Of a DNA stretch of 64,000 nucleotides, positions 1-11,400 are shown piece by piece. The stretch's first letter is position 1; each line of letters opens with the position of its first letter. The notes under the pieces are model-generated. The model worked only from the letters and a program-made list of their open reading frames with translations, was not told the DNA's origin and did no database searches. The DNA is from Aplidium turbinatum (lineage: Eukaryota; Chordata; Ascidiacea; Aplousobranchia; Polyclinidae): positions 25,525,235 through 25,589,234 of the forward strand of contig OU964923.1 of assembly GCA_918807975.1 (NCBI GenBank), read 5' to 3'. Made by a program: the position numbers and the translations under genes.

Positions 1-1201
1 CGTATTAATCTTTATTACATCATAGAGTAGTCTACAGTAGAAGCAATAGTACTAGTACCGTAGTGTTCTTGATGTTGCTGTGTATTTTCTTCCAGTGCTG
101 TGATTTTGACGTATTGCAATAGGCTACCTATCATATATGCTTATATAATTATGATACTGTCGTATGTAGTACACAATTGGTTTCTAACCGGGAGTAAATT
201 TTACTTACCCCTACCCTAGGCCTAAGGTAAATCTTGCAAGCAAACATTTTAATCAAACTCATTACATCTGGATTCCTCTGGGGATCCTTCTCTTGTATCA
301 TGGGCCAATCCTATAGATGTTTGCTGGTACACCCCTTCATTTTCTTTGAATTTTTAAACTCATTATAGTTTGGAAAACCAAGAAAGTTTTTTTTAATAGA
401 ATTTTTTGCTTAAAAATTATTGTTTCGCGAAAACTGTCAAAATTCACTTAACAGCTGCTGGACTTTTACAAATAATCTCATGTTTATAGTCTTTAGCTTT
501 GCTCTCACATGGCTTGGACTTGTAAACTGTTCTGTTATTTGTATTACAAATGATCAGAAAAACCGCCATTCATTATTACTGAAACAGTTTTTAGCATTGT
601 GTTACGAAAATGGAGCTGTGGTAAGACAGTGTATTAAAAATCTTCATTTTTTCGTTGTTTTACATTCTTGAATTGCGTCTCGCTTTAACCACAAAAAGAC
701 AATTATTACACAAAATGCTTCAAAAAGTTTTAGTGTTTTGTTTTGATAATTTCGCAAACAACAGCTGCTGCTGGTGGCCGAAAAAAAAGGGCTTCAGCAG
801 GGCGACATTCGTCAGTCCAGCGACAGCGCGCGCAGCCGCAAAAACGTGCCAGTAAGTTTAGCGAAATTCGTTGGCGTACAGACAGCGCGCCGTTAACTAA
901 CTTGAGCGACTTTCGCGATCGAGGCGCTTACGCACAGCCGACTTTATTGTCGAATTTCGCCAGCGTTACGCCGGCTATGCGATGAGCAGATCAGTGGCGG
1001 CTAGATGACGATTATCGCTGGCGCGTCGCCAATAACTTCGCTAGCGTGGAGCTGGCTAGACGCCAATCTTTGCTACTTGGGATAGGTATTAGGTACACGC
1101 AAAAAATGACGCTATATACCATGGTTGCGATAATAACCGACTGTTCTGGGCTCAGACAAGTGTCGGCCACCGCAGACAAAACCAGGCTCAAACCCTAACA
1201 C
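1..1201. other. No gene recognised; GC-richer patch
   Basis: No coding region can be supported. Bases 1-740 are ordinary AT-rich sequence. About 780-1080 is clearly richer in G+C and in CG dinucleotides than its surroundings and directly follows the BEL/Pao coding region in that element's sense. It may be part of the element's 3' non-coding region. I compared it by eye with 5430-6560 and saw no matching long terminal repeat. Confidence 0.5.
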
Positions 1202-3394
1202 TTAGGTGTTCTTTACGGGGGCGAGGCACGAAATATCCCTCAACACACAGTCTACTTTCACTTTCCCCGTACTCTCATCATAGTTGCAGACGGCAACTTT
1301 AGCTCTACGAACCACAGGCTTCCCTTTCCTAATTTGTGGAACTACCTCATGCACTCTCCCAAGTTGATACTTCCCACGTTTACCAATGTCCTGGAGAGAA
1401 CCTACCACTACAAGTTGACCAGGCTCCAAATTCTCGGCCATTTTTAGCCATTTTTTCCGGCCCTGAAGACCTGGCAAGTAAAAATCGATCCATTTGCTCC
1501 AAAACTGATGAGAAAGTGACAAATTGAACCGATAATCCCTTCTTAATTGGTCACGATCATGTGGTTGCCCAACAGCACAGTATGGGTCTAAGTATGGGGT
1601 CAAAAGTGAGGCAGAGGTGATGACAGTAAAATCCCTAGGGTCGTCACTCAAAGGTACCAAAGGGCGTTCGTTCACGATCCGAACGGCACCGCCTGTGTAC
1701 GTAAGCAGTTCAATAAAATTGGGCTTACGACTTGAAGAGTCCAAAATGTGAAAAAATGCGATTTTAAATTGTTTAACCATTGCCTCCCAGGCGCCACCTT
1801 GCGCCGGAGCATACGGAGGTATAAATTCCCAGTTTATCTCTCTCTGTTTCAGGGCGTTGTGAAATTCAGCTGATCCTATCAACTCGGGTAACTTTATTTG
1901 AAAGAAGCATTTAGTCACATCAGCCATGAGACCAAATCTACCAAGCCGAAGTCTAGCCAAGACATCTACCAGAGGGTTTAACAAGTCAGGACCCGAAAAC
2001 ATTACATCATTAACACAAGTTCCTCGAAATTCAGACTTGCCATCGTAAACAATGCGCTTTTTTAATTGTGACGTAACAAAGTATGGTAAATACCATTCAA
2101 ATCCCTTGACATTTCCTGCTTCACCAGTACGCTCAATATAGCCATTTGATTTAAGATCTTTCATGGTGTCAGTAAGGAAATCACGAAGTTCAGGTTGTTT
2201 TAAAGCCTTTTTCCTTAAAACAGCAACTCTATCTGACGCCAACACAAAATTGTTAGGTAGATCAATATCTTCCTTCAACGGAACAGGTATCTCAAATCGA
2301 CCATCTTTCAACTCAATATTCGGTTCAACAAGTTCTCTAGCCAACTTATCATTGCGAGACAATTCACAGGTTTCATTTTGCAAAGTCAAATCCTGAATGA
2401 CTTTATTCAGGTCTGCTATTTCCATATCACGAGACTCAATTTTACGCTGAAAGCCAGAGATGACATCCGACTCTGAAGACGTCTGCACTCTGCACACTTT
2501 AGCAACGCTTTCATCTAAGGGTGACTTACCACCACAAGCCAACCAGCCGAGAGGAGTGAGCAAAGCATGTGGTTCACTACGATTTTCACCAACACGCTCT
2601 TTTTTTGCACACATCAAGTAAGCGTTGTCATTGCCAATCAGTACATCTACAGTACTACAATCATTCAAATGAAACATATTCAAGTCATGAAAATGACGGA
2701 AACCATTTAAATCTTGTTTATGCGGTAAAGTTTTAAGATCATCAGCCCAAGCTGGGTTAACCACCGAAGTTATATCACAAAACAGTTCATCTGTCTCTAA
2801 CGACTGGATGTTGAGTTTGACAAGGTCAGCACAAGTAGCTTTCTGACCAGCCAGGGTATCCATTTTAAACGACGCTTTATCGTACGGTTTAAGATCAAGT
2901 TCACACACCAAATCACTCGAAACAAACGTCAACTGCGAACCAGGATCATGCTGACAATACACCAACTTCGATTTGCCAGTCATTGGATTCAAAACACGAG
3001 CAGCAGTAACGCGGTTAAAGGCTGCTTTAACATTTCCAATCTTAACATTACGCACAGGAACTCTAGCACCAGCATCATCTTTGCTGATCGAATCCAGAGA
3101 ATCACGTGACGTCACATAAAAATCATGCAGAAGAAAATAGTGTTTCCTATCGTTGTTAGGCCCACACTTACGACAGTTATTTGCATGAACGCAATCCCTA
3201 ACCATATGCTGGCGCAAACAATTCAAGCATTTGCCAGCTTTCACAATGACATCTCTCCGATCTTTAGGTGTCAAGCGCAAAAAATTCTTTACAATTAGAC
3301 AAAAAATGATATTCAACTTGACCACGTGACGAACAACAAATGCATGCCGGTAGGTTTTTACGTCTGGCTTCACCACCGCGCGGTGCGCCAACAA
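1202..3394 (-). pseudogene. BEL/Pao pol region (fossil)
   Basis: A frame of about 730 residues carries pol-type parts. The first hundred residues contain a CX2C-type knuckle (CLNCLRQHMVRDC). Next is a retropepsin-like segment with the sequence QHDPGSQLTF, where the family usually has D-S/T-G. A reverse transcriptase N-terminal part includes RIVYDGKSEF and LMADVTKCFFQI. Then comes integrase sequence (PPYAPAQGGAWEAMVKQFK) and the BEL-type C-terminal domain (PGQLVVVG, KYQLGRVHEV). It is part of a broken fossil element. Confidence 0.8.
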
Positions 3395-5423
3395 CAGTCG
3401 AGTACTGCGAACTCTCTGACATCACATCATCATGGGGTTTTACGAACGTCTGCCTAACCGGACATGAAGGCAATTTTCCTTTGCCAAACTTTTTAAATTG
3501 CTGCGACTCACCAGAATCGCCCATTAGCATAATGCTAAAATCAGTCGACTTGCGCGTTTCCTCCCGTACTACAAATTCAAACAAACTCTGAAAAGTAGGC
3601 TCATCAGTGCCACCATACTGATTACCTAAAAAGTCAAAATAACGCTGCTTAGCGTCAAACGGGAGTCGCTTAGCCAAATCCAAAACAAAACGTCCTTCCA
3701 AATTGTCACGCTGACCATAAGCTTGCGCGTAAAGCAAACACTGCGATAATTCATCTTTAAACTCTTTCAGATCACTGGAAGAGGTCGAAGTCAATTTGCT
3801 ACCATAGCGATACTTTCTAATTTCTGGTTCTGCAAAAAGACCTCCACGAACCCCAAAACGCTGGGACAAGCGAGCTAACGACATTTCTATCCTGTCTTCC
3901 TCTGACAAGCCAGGGGTGTCAGAAACCAAATTAGCAATCGTTTGCGCAGCTGTCCTAACACAAGCTGCTTGTAACAAAGTCAAACGAGTCCCCTTAAAGG
4001 GCGAAGCTGCCATTACGGCCGTAACACGATTTTTAAAGAAGATAAATGGCATATTATTACCATCGTAACCAATCAAGGCCGCCTTATCGAAAAACGTCCT
4101 ACTATTTTGGTATTCAAAAAAGCAATCCTGCTGTTGAGAACTCGATTTAGCGGGAGAAGACAAGCTATATCCCTTAAGGGGCTGAGTAGGGTCAGTCACG
4201 TGCACAGCCCGATCACGATCCTCACACACGTTAAAATCAGGAGACGCGATACGCCTCTCACAACCACCCAAATTACGTGTAGCTGGGCGATCAAAACCTA
4301 GCGGCGCAGAAAAATGTGAAGGGGGCAAAGCATTGCTACTAATGGCGGCCCCGTGACCTGTACGCTCTGGGGGAGGAGTTCGGTTGTAATTCGCAGACCT
4401 TGGCTCTACAGCATTCGGAAGACCCTTAGCCGCGGCCCCGAGACCTCCTGAAACAGCTGGAAAACGTGTGGATTGCCCTGGTCCACTCACAGGTTGAACG
4501 GGCGTTTGGAAAAGGTTATGTAAATTAAACTGCGATTGATGTTCATTTTTGGAATGCCTAGAAGAGCTCTTCTTAGAGCTACGCCGGGAGCCCGCCTCTG
4601 ATCGATATTCAGCTAAAACTACCTCTTTTCGTTGTTCAGCCCTCAACTGAGCGTCTTTGAGTGCGAACTCAGCAGCTCTAGCTTCGGCTTTCGCGGCGGC
4701 CTCAGCTGCTCTCGCTTCGGCCTCAGCTCTCGCGGCGGCCTCTGCAGCTCTCGCAGCAGCCTCAGCTCGTATGGCCTCAGCTCTCGCGATGGCCTCAGCA
4801 GCTCTTGCTTCGGCCTCAGCTCGTATGGCCTCAGCTCTCGCTTCGGCCTCAGCTTGTATCTGGAGCTCCTCTCGTTTTAACTGTAGGTTAATTTGTGCAA
4901 CTATCCGTGACGAGCTCTCAGACATCCTAGTGCTTACGTTTGAGGCGCTATCCTCAGGATGTATGTCAGCATCCAACCTATCTGAGAACTCACTTTCTTT
5001 TTGTTCGAAGTTATGTTTTAAAGAGTTAAATTCGGGATCTACCCTATCACGAAGTTCTGCCAAGATTGCAGAGTTAAAGATTTTAGTCAAAAGAGCATGG
5101 GAATGCAGCAATTCCTCTTCTAAAATAGATAACTTAGATCGAAAAATTAACAGTTCCTGCTTATCACTCAAAGAACCTAGGGCTACAGAAAGTTCCCCAA
5201 TTTGAGTCAAAATATCCCGTCTAAGATGCCGGGCCTCTCGAACTGACTTAGCCTCATCGTTATTGGGTCCCTCCCCAGAATGGCCTGCCCGACCGCAAAG
5301 AACATCATCAGGCTTAAACTCAGTCGAGTCTACGGCGGTCGAGTCCTTGTCGCCACCGAGTGTAGACATATTAAATGTTGGGGCTAAATTAACAATTAAA
5401 AAAATGAAGTTACACAAACACAC
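3264..5423 (-). CDS. BEL/Pao gag-like region with Ala/Glu/Arg coiled coil
   Basis: An open frame of about 719 residues forms the 5' part of the fossil BEL/Pao element. Residues around 60-130 are helical and charged. About residues 180-270 form an Ala/Glu/Arg-rich run with repeated short units such as AEAEARAEAIRAEAEA, which predicts a long single helix or coiled coil. A serine-rich linker (RRSSKKSSSRHSK) follows. The second half resembles the DUF1759-type gag domain found in BEL elements. A cysteine cluster (CICC) sits near the end. The frame overlaps the start of the pol region. It belongs to a fossil element and is not taken as a host gene. Confidence 0.75.
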   Translation of the reverse strand: MCLCNFIFLIVNLAPTFNMSTLGGDKDSTAVDSTEFKPDDVLCGRAGHSGEGPNNDEAKSVREARHLRRDILTQIGELSVALGSLSDKQELLIFRSKLSILEEELLHSHALLTKIFNSAILAELRDRVDPEFNSLKHNFEQKESEFSDRLDADIHPEDSASNVSTRMSESSSRIVAQINLQLKREELQIQAEAEARAEAIRAEAEARAAEAIARAEAIRAEAAARAAEAAARAEAEARAAEAAAKAEARAAEFALKDAQLRAEQRKEVVLAEYRSEAGSRRSSKKSSSRHSKNEHQSQFNLHNLFQTPVQPVSGPGQSTRFPAVSGGLGAAAKGLPNAVEPRSANYNRTPPPERTGHGAAISSNALPPSHFSAPLGFDRPATRNLGGCERRIASPDFNVCEDRDRAVHVTDPTQPLKGYSLSSPAKSSSQQQDCFFEYQNSRTFFDKAALIGYDGNNMPFIFFKNRVTAVMAASPFKGTRLTLLQAACVRTAAQTIANLVSDTPGLSEEDRIEMSLARLSQRFGVRGGLFAEPEIRKYRYGSKLTSTSSSDLKEFKDELSQCLLYAQAYGQRDNLEGRFVLDLAKRLPFDAKQRYFDFLGNQYGGTDEPTFQSLFEFVVREETRKSTDFSIMLMGDSGESQQFKKFGKGKLPSCPVRQTFVKPHDDVMSESSQYSTVVGAPRGGEARRKNLPACICCSSRGQVEYHFLSNCKEFFALDT

Positions 5424-5689
5424 AAAATTATTAGGCTACAGTAGTTATAAAAAACTTAACTGCCAAGACCGTAAAAATACAAAAAAGAATTTAAATGCAC
5501 GATACCGTAGCTGTACGAGTATGAAGTCCTAAAGTCCACAAAACTTGCTTGGATTCTTCCACTTGAATCTACAAGCACAGATGGATTGTCTTTAATCTTC
5601 TTTCTTGCCAATGAATGTCAAAGTTATTTTTCTTCAGTACCAAACTGAGAAGAAATGTCTTTACTTTTCTTTGCTTCTGTAAGAGTGTA

Positions 5690-6002
5690 GACTACCAACC
5701 AACAAATCTTCTTTTATTATTTCTTGTACTTCTAAGTAGTTCTTCTGCACCAGCTGACAACAAACACGTCGTTTATTTTTATGCCTTCAAGTGCTTCTTG
5801 GCCTACCAGCTAACAAAATCGTTTTTTATTTTTCTTGCTTTAATTTCTTCTTGACCTACCAACTGACAAGAACTCGTCTTTTATTTTTTATGTTTTAATT
5901 TCTTCTTGACCTACCAACTGACAAGAACTCGTCTTTTATTTTTTATGTTTTAATTTCTTCTTGACCTACCAACTGACAAGAACTCGTCTTTTATTTTTTA
6001 TG
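5690..6002. repeat. 55-bp minisatellite
   Basis: A tandem array with a 55-bp period. At least two full units from about 5860 to 6000 are almost identical (each contains CTACCAACTGACAAGAACTC). Upstream units from about 5690 are more diverged but keep the same motif order. It lies 270 bp from the BEL/Pao gag frame, on its 5' side, and may belong to the element's 5' non-coding or LTR region. Confidence 0.85.
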
Positions 6003-8499
6003 GTCACAGCGGTAAACCATAATCTCTTCGTGGGAAAATTGTAACATAAGATTCCCAAATCCGTTCGTCTGCATGTAGGTGACCGAAAAATAAACACTCT
6101 TTCGAAACGTCTTTTCAAAAGTGTATTCCTGTAAAATTAGCCCGCGGCTATCGAAATCGAGATGCAAAGCCGTACACCTCTAAAACTGTCACTACGATAC
6201 AGATTACTTGGATAAAAGACGGAGAATTTGTCCAGCTAGCAAGCACCAAATAAACCAGTTAAACTTGCGACCGACTTCCAACAAACAACTTCGAGAATGA
6301 ATCAGAAAAGTTTGTGATAACTCAAAGGCACGAGAGCAGTTCGTGTGACGCAATTTCATGTCCAAACAGGTTTCAACTGAAACAGGTTTAAACAGGTTTG
6401 ACACGAGTCTTACGGACGATGGTGCAATTTTGGCTCATGTTTTAGGAATTTCCATGACGTAATATTCAGTAGACCCGAACGGTTTCTACATGACGTTTGA
6501 CCAGGCGAACAACCGTCTGGAACAAATATATAGCGCAAATCAGTTGATACACGTGTAGCCTACTGGTCTGATCCCTGCCTGTAGATAATAATAAAATGTC
6601 CATTTTCTACTTTAATTATGTCACAACAGTAGCTTAACCTATTTTATGTGAACAGTTTTTTGGTTTTTGCAAGAAGACGACAAAAACTACAGTATTAGAA
6701 AAATTTACTCACCGACTACACAATTTGTTTTTTTTTCAAATTACACCACAGTGTTTTGGGACAATTCATTTAATTATGTTTTCACTGTGGTTTTTCGACC
6801 TGAATCATCAACCTGAAATATCGCTAGCTGGTTATATTTTGTTTCCAAAAAGTTAAATTATTTCCTGAAAGTGGTGGTGTATCAACTAACCTTCCGTATC
6901 AACTCATCCGCCCTTTCCCCAGTAGTGCATGCTGAATAGGCTACTGAGATAGCAGTGGCGCATGATAAATGCCATACCGAAGTAGCCTACTGATTTCACC
7001 TAAAGCTCTGATTTTGTCTATGTAGTGATAGCTAAATACAGTGAAATAAGTTGGCTGTTCAGAAAATGTTTTTGGTGGGTCTGGGTGGTAAAATGGTGCT
7101 CCCTGTTTGTTTTTGCTATTATTTCTGTTATTGCGATCTTACGTTCTTTGTGCGTTCTTAGCAGAGGTGTAGGAAATCAGGTTTTCTGGACTTCTCTTTT
7201 ACTCTGACCCCAATGCTTGTGACTCCAACTCCACTCCTGCTCCAAATATGTTGGGGATGTTGTCTTGACACTCCAATTCGCCTCCGAGCTCAAACATTAG
7301 CCACAATCCAGGTAGTTTTAATCTGAGAACTATGATAAAATTCACAAGGAAGTTTTCACATCACTTTAAAGATACAATCTCAAATTGTTGGGTCAATGAA
7401 ACATTTATTTACAGTACAAACGAACAATTATCATAAGAGCAGTGACCAACAAACCATCGTTTCCATGCAGCTATGAAGGTGTCGGACTTGGAGAAAAGAA
7501 CTGATAGCCTACTTCCAATCGAATATACAGTAAAACGGATTTAACCATTTGGCTGGTTAATTGTTGACATAATAGGGTTACAATGCGTCTTTTTTTTATG
7601 GAAGACATTTCCTCTTTTAATAAAAAGAAAACGTTGCTCTTCAAGGACGTTTGGAAATGTCATCCTTTTGCATTTTAAACAATTGAAATTCAGCGCGCAT
7701 TCATGTACAGCTTGCATATTTAGTAGGCCTAATTGTAAAAGCAGAACCGTAGACTTGTTGGCAAAAACTTAAAACTGTTAATTTATTGCATTTTTTAGTT
7801 TTAGCTTCTTCACATTTTATATTCTATAGATTAAGAAACACAAAGCAAAACTTTTTGATAATAAAGATAAGGTAGGTCCAAATCTGAAGTCAAAGGTGAG
7901 TAAACTCGAAGGAAAACAATGATTATGACTCCATGTACAAATGATGCCCTTAATATTGAAATTTGATGGCAATGCTCTTGCTGCATGCAACTAAGTGAGA
8001 ATGAGTAGTAGCCTACAGACAATGTAAAAGTAAGTAATAGGCTAACCGTTGATATTTTTTAGTATGTCCTCCTTTTTGGTAGCGAAAATATGGTAACCCC
8101 ACATAGAAAAGCAGGTACTTAGTCTACTGACTATAGTTTAGTTGGTATATTGAGGTTATGACATGTATAGGTATTCTTTTCTTCTACCTAACTCAATAAT
8201 TATCAACATGTATAGTTGTGTTTAATTAGCAGGACAATAATAACAAATGAGAGCCCGTGGAAAGTCATTGGAATGTAAGAACCGACATTGTTTTCGCTGC
8301 AGCTACTTTGTATAACATTTTTACACACACACGTTGATTTTAGGGTTAACCTTTACGAAATAGTCTTCGCTAAATCCATCTAGAAAATTATTTTAGAGCA
8401 AGTGCGCTACTACAATGGGTATGATGCAACGAATTGTCAGCACTGCAAAGACGTTTCATGATAAACTTGCAATGACTGTTCATGTAGCTTGCTTCAAAG
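6003..8499. other. Intergenic, no gene recognised
   Basis: No coding region is supported. Open frames here are short and look random. Around 7160-7300 there is a patch built from ACTCC-type repeats (GTGACTCCAACTCCACTCC), probably a decayed repeat. The region lies 3' of tetraspanin A, so its 3' UTR must fall next to base 8500, but no canonical AATAAA was found close to the stop codon. Confidence 0.5.
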
Positions 8500-11400
8500 T
8501 TATACTGAATGGTGGCTCTTGTTCTTGACGGAACAGCACATGCACATTGCAACTATCATTCCAATAATCTGTAAAAAAAAACTCAATAAAGTTACAAAAA
8601 CTTATGAAATGGCTTTTACAATTATTGTGTTAAGGATGTTTAAGTTTATTCTTGATGATAAACAGAAGATAAAGAAACGATATCCTGGTGGTGGTTGGTA
8701 AGCCTAATATTTAAACTTTATGATTTCTAATTGACGATACTGACACTTATGACAAAAGGCATCTCGCCTAACGTGGAAGTTGCGCAGATGTAGGTCTATT
8801 TAGCAAAACGCGAAAGCTTGTTGTTTAGGTAGGCTGCTGCTCAGCATTGTGCTTCTTCAGAAGAAGCCTTGCGTATAAACAAATATAAATTTATGTTTCT
8901 ACATTTGGCGCCTTTACCGCAGGGTTGATACTTGATTGTTGTGTTTTTTTCAAGAAAATAAAACTATCAATTGCGATAAGTAGCCTACAGAGTAATGAAT
9001 GTAGTCGACACCATGTAGTTAAAATTGGTACGGTCAAGGCTTAAAATATTGAGACTTGGAACAGCTATTTTCCCCTAACGTTGGGTTCACACTCGACAGA
9101 TGATGTTCTTCGTCTGTATCCAAAGTAAATTTAGATTTTGATGATCTATAGTAGCTATTTAGCCTACATGGCGAACGGTTAAACAGCTTTATTTCAAGTT
9201 TCGATATTATTCTTCAGAACAGATATTCGAAGTAATTTTTTACAAAGACGAGGTAACAATAAGGTTTTTAAGAATCTAAAAGTGTGCGAGTCAAGATTTT
9301 GATAAACTGGATTAAAAAACAAAACGACGTCTATTTATGTTTGCTTTCGAGTAAATTTTACGTTACTTACCTCAGCTAAACCAATAGCAAGACCGATGGC
9401 CCCAACGATGGTCAAGTTGTCGTATATCAGACTGTACACGGCGTCAGAGCAAGGCTGTATGACAAAGCAACATGAATTAGTATAATTTTATTAAAGGGCT
9501 GTTCACATCTTATATGGCGCTCCTGAGTGGTTTTAGAATCATCATCTTGTGTTGTATAGAATGACAACAAATAAAATAGTTGGCGTCAAAGGGTGTGAGT
9601 GGAGTGAAAAAAGGCATGAAAATAGATCATGATACCTGAACAGCTTCTAATCTTAATGATGGTTGAGTGACTCCACAAACTTAAATTCGAAGCCATCTTG
9701 TCATAGCAGCCTATAGCCTAATATAATACTGTGCATTTTGTTCCAGTTTAATCAACTTGCATTGGTCCGCAAAAGCACAGTAATATTGTGCTACGCACTG
9801 TATTATAAGTCATCTATTTTAAAACGATAAAATTTGCAGATTACACAGGCCAACAAAAGAATTTTGGCACAAAAGGTGAGAGTCATTTTAGAGTATTTCA
9901 GGGCCCCTGGTTCCGAAAATGCACTTAGTTTTTTTCGAATTCGCTCTAGTTTTCGAGATATTCAACAATGAAAATATTTTTGAAATCGTTACTCAAAAGC
10001 TTTCAATTGGCACATTAGGCTAATTATTTTCAGCCCTGCTTTTCATTGTGATGTCATAAGTGCACTTGTCTAGTTCAATTGGTTGATATTGTACGAAACT
10101 TCAAAACGCAAACAAGGGTCGAAATGAACTGTGATTAATGTAAGGGAGACATGAACACTCAATGAAAACAGTTGTGAATCAGTAGGCTACCTCACAAGAA
10201 AGACAGCCCGAAAGTCATGTGTTTATGAATGCAGTTTTATATTGAAAAGGTAGGCCTACTGAAATGGATACTTGTACAAATGAAATTTTATTCTAAGCCT
10301 TTGCTAAGGCCAAGTCTTTGCTGCGAGAAGTTTTTTATCTATAGGCTAATAAATGGCATGGGCTAATAAAATATGCCTTTGACGAGTAGGATGCAGCCGT
10401 CTGCATTGACACTGTCTGCTTTGTGAAGCGCTGAGGAGCAACACATTCTGCGATGGATACAGCGCTATATAAAAACAAGCATTATTATTATTACTTTGAC
10501 ATGAAACTGGTTGATCAAGATAAGTCCTGGGCAGTGCCGGTCTTTGGGGTGTGCAAACCGTGCGATCGCACAGGGCCCGCAAATTAGGGGGCCCGCATTT
10601 TACTCAGAAAATGCAGTAATTTTGTCATTTTCAATGGAAAAATTCACAAAGGAATTAGCAACAAGAAAACATAGAGACTTAACGGGTGCAACCTATTTCG
10701 TCCCATGAACATTTCGTACCCTGTAAAGATCGAGAAACAAACAACAGAGCCGAAGTCGCTGATCGAAGTTGCCGCAAACATTTTAAAATTTCTCTCGATC
10801 TTTTCAGGGGACAAAATAAGTCGAAATTTGATTTTGTTACACCGATTTCAGGGTACGAAATCGGGGTACGAATTTTTCAGGGGGCGAAATAGGTTACATC
10901 CAGACTCAACGTAGAGACATAGCTTTATTTCCGAAAAATGCCAAAGAAAGCATGATCTTATCCTTTTGCTATGCCACCGGACAGCACCATTTTACAGTAA
11001 TATTCATACCCAAATTTTTGTTGAACATGCTCTCAGAATGCCCCAAAATCAAAGCAATGTTTCAAAAAATTCTGGGGAAGTCCCCAGACCCCACGCCGCT
11101 GGGTGTCGCCATCGGAAATCACACCGTCAGGTTTCGCCCGCCGACCGTCAAACCATCCCCCCTTACCTTTCAAAATACCTAGCTACGCTACTGAATTGAA
11201 TCATTGTCATTGGGGCCAGCAAAGCATATTCCACACAGGGCCCGAAATACCCTAAGACCGGCACTGGTCCTGGGTTCCTTCTAAAGTATGCAAACATTGC
11301 ACTCAAACCCGTTTCTGGGCTCAAGGCTAAGAAAAAGTTCAGAATGCCATGGAATCACCTTATTGATAGGCTACTTATGTACGGTGAACATGTTCGAATG

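Larger units (their letters stand above)
1202..5423 (-). mobile_element. BEL/Pao LTR-retrotransposon fossil
   Basis: This is a minus-strand copy of a BEL/Pao family retrotransposon, recognised from its parts in order. A long gag-like frame with a coiled coil lies at 3264-5423. A pol frame at 1202-3394 carries a cysteine-rich knuckle, an aspartic-protease-like stretch, the start of a reverse transcriptase, integrase sequence and the C-terminal domain typical of BEL. It is broken, with at least two breaks, and the combined frames are shorter than a whole family polyprotein. No pair of long terminal repeats is visible, so age by LTR divergence cannot be given. The largely open frames suggest it is not very old. 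Confidence 0.85.

Noticed and set aside
743-985. Arg/Ser-rich 80-residue plus-strand frame
   Set aside because: No family resemblance, and it lies in a GC-rich patch where long random frames are expected.
4657-5205. 182-residue plus-strand Ala/Ser-rich frame
   Set aside because: It is the antisense shadow of the Ala/Glu/Arg repeat in the BEL/Pao gag-like frame.
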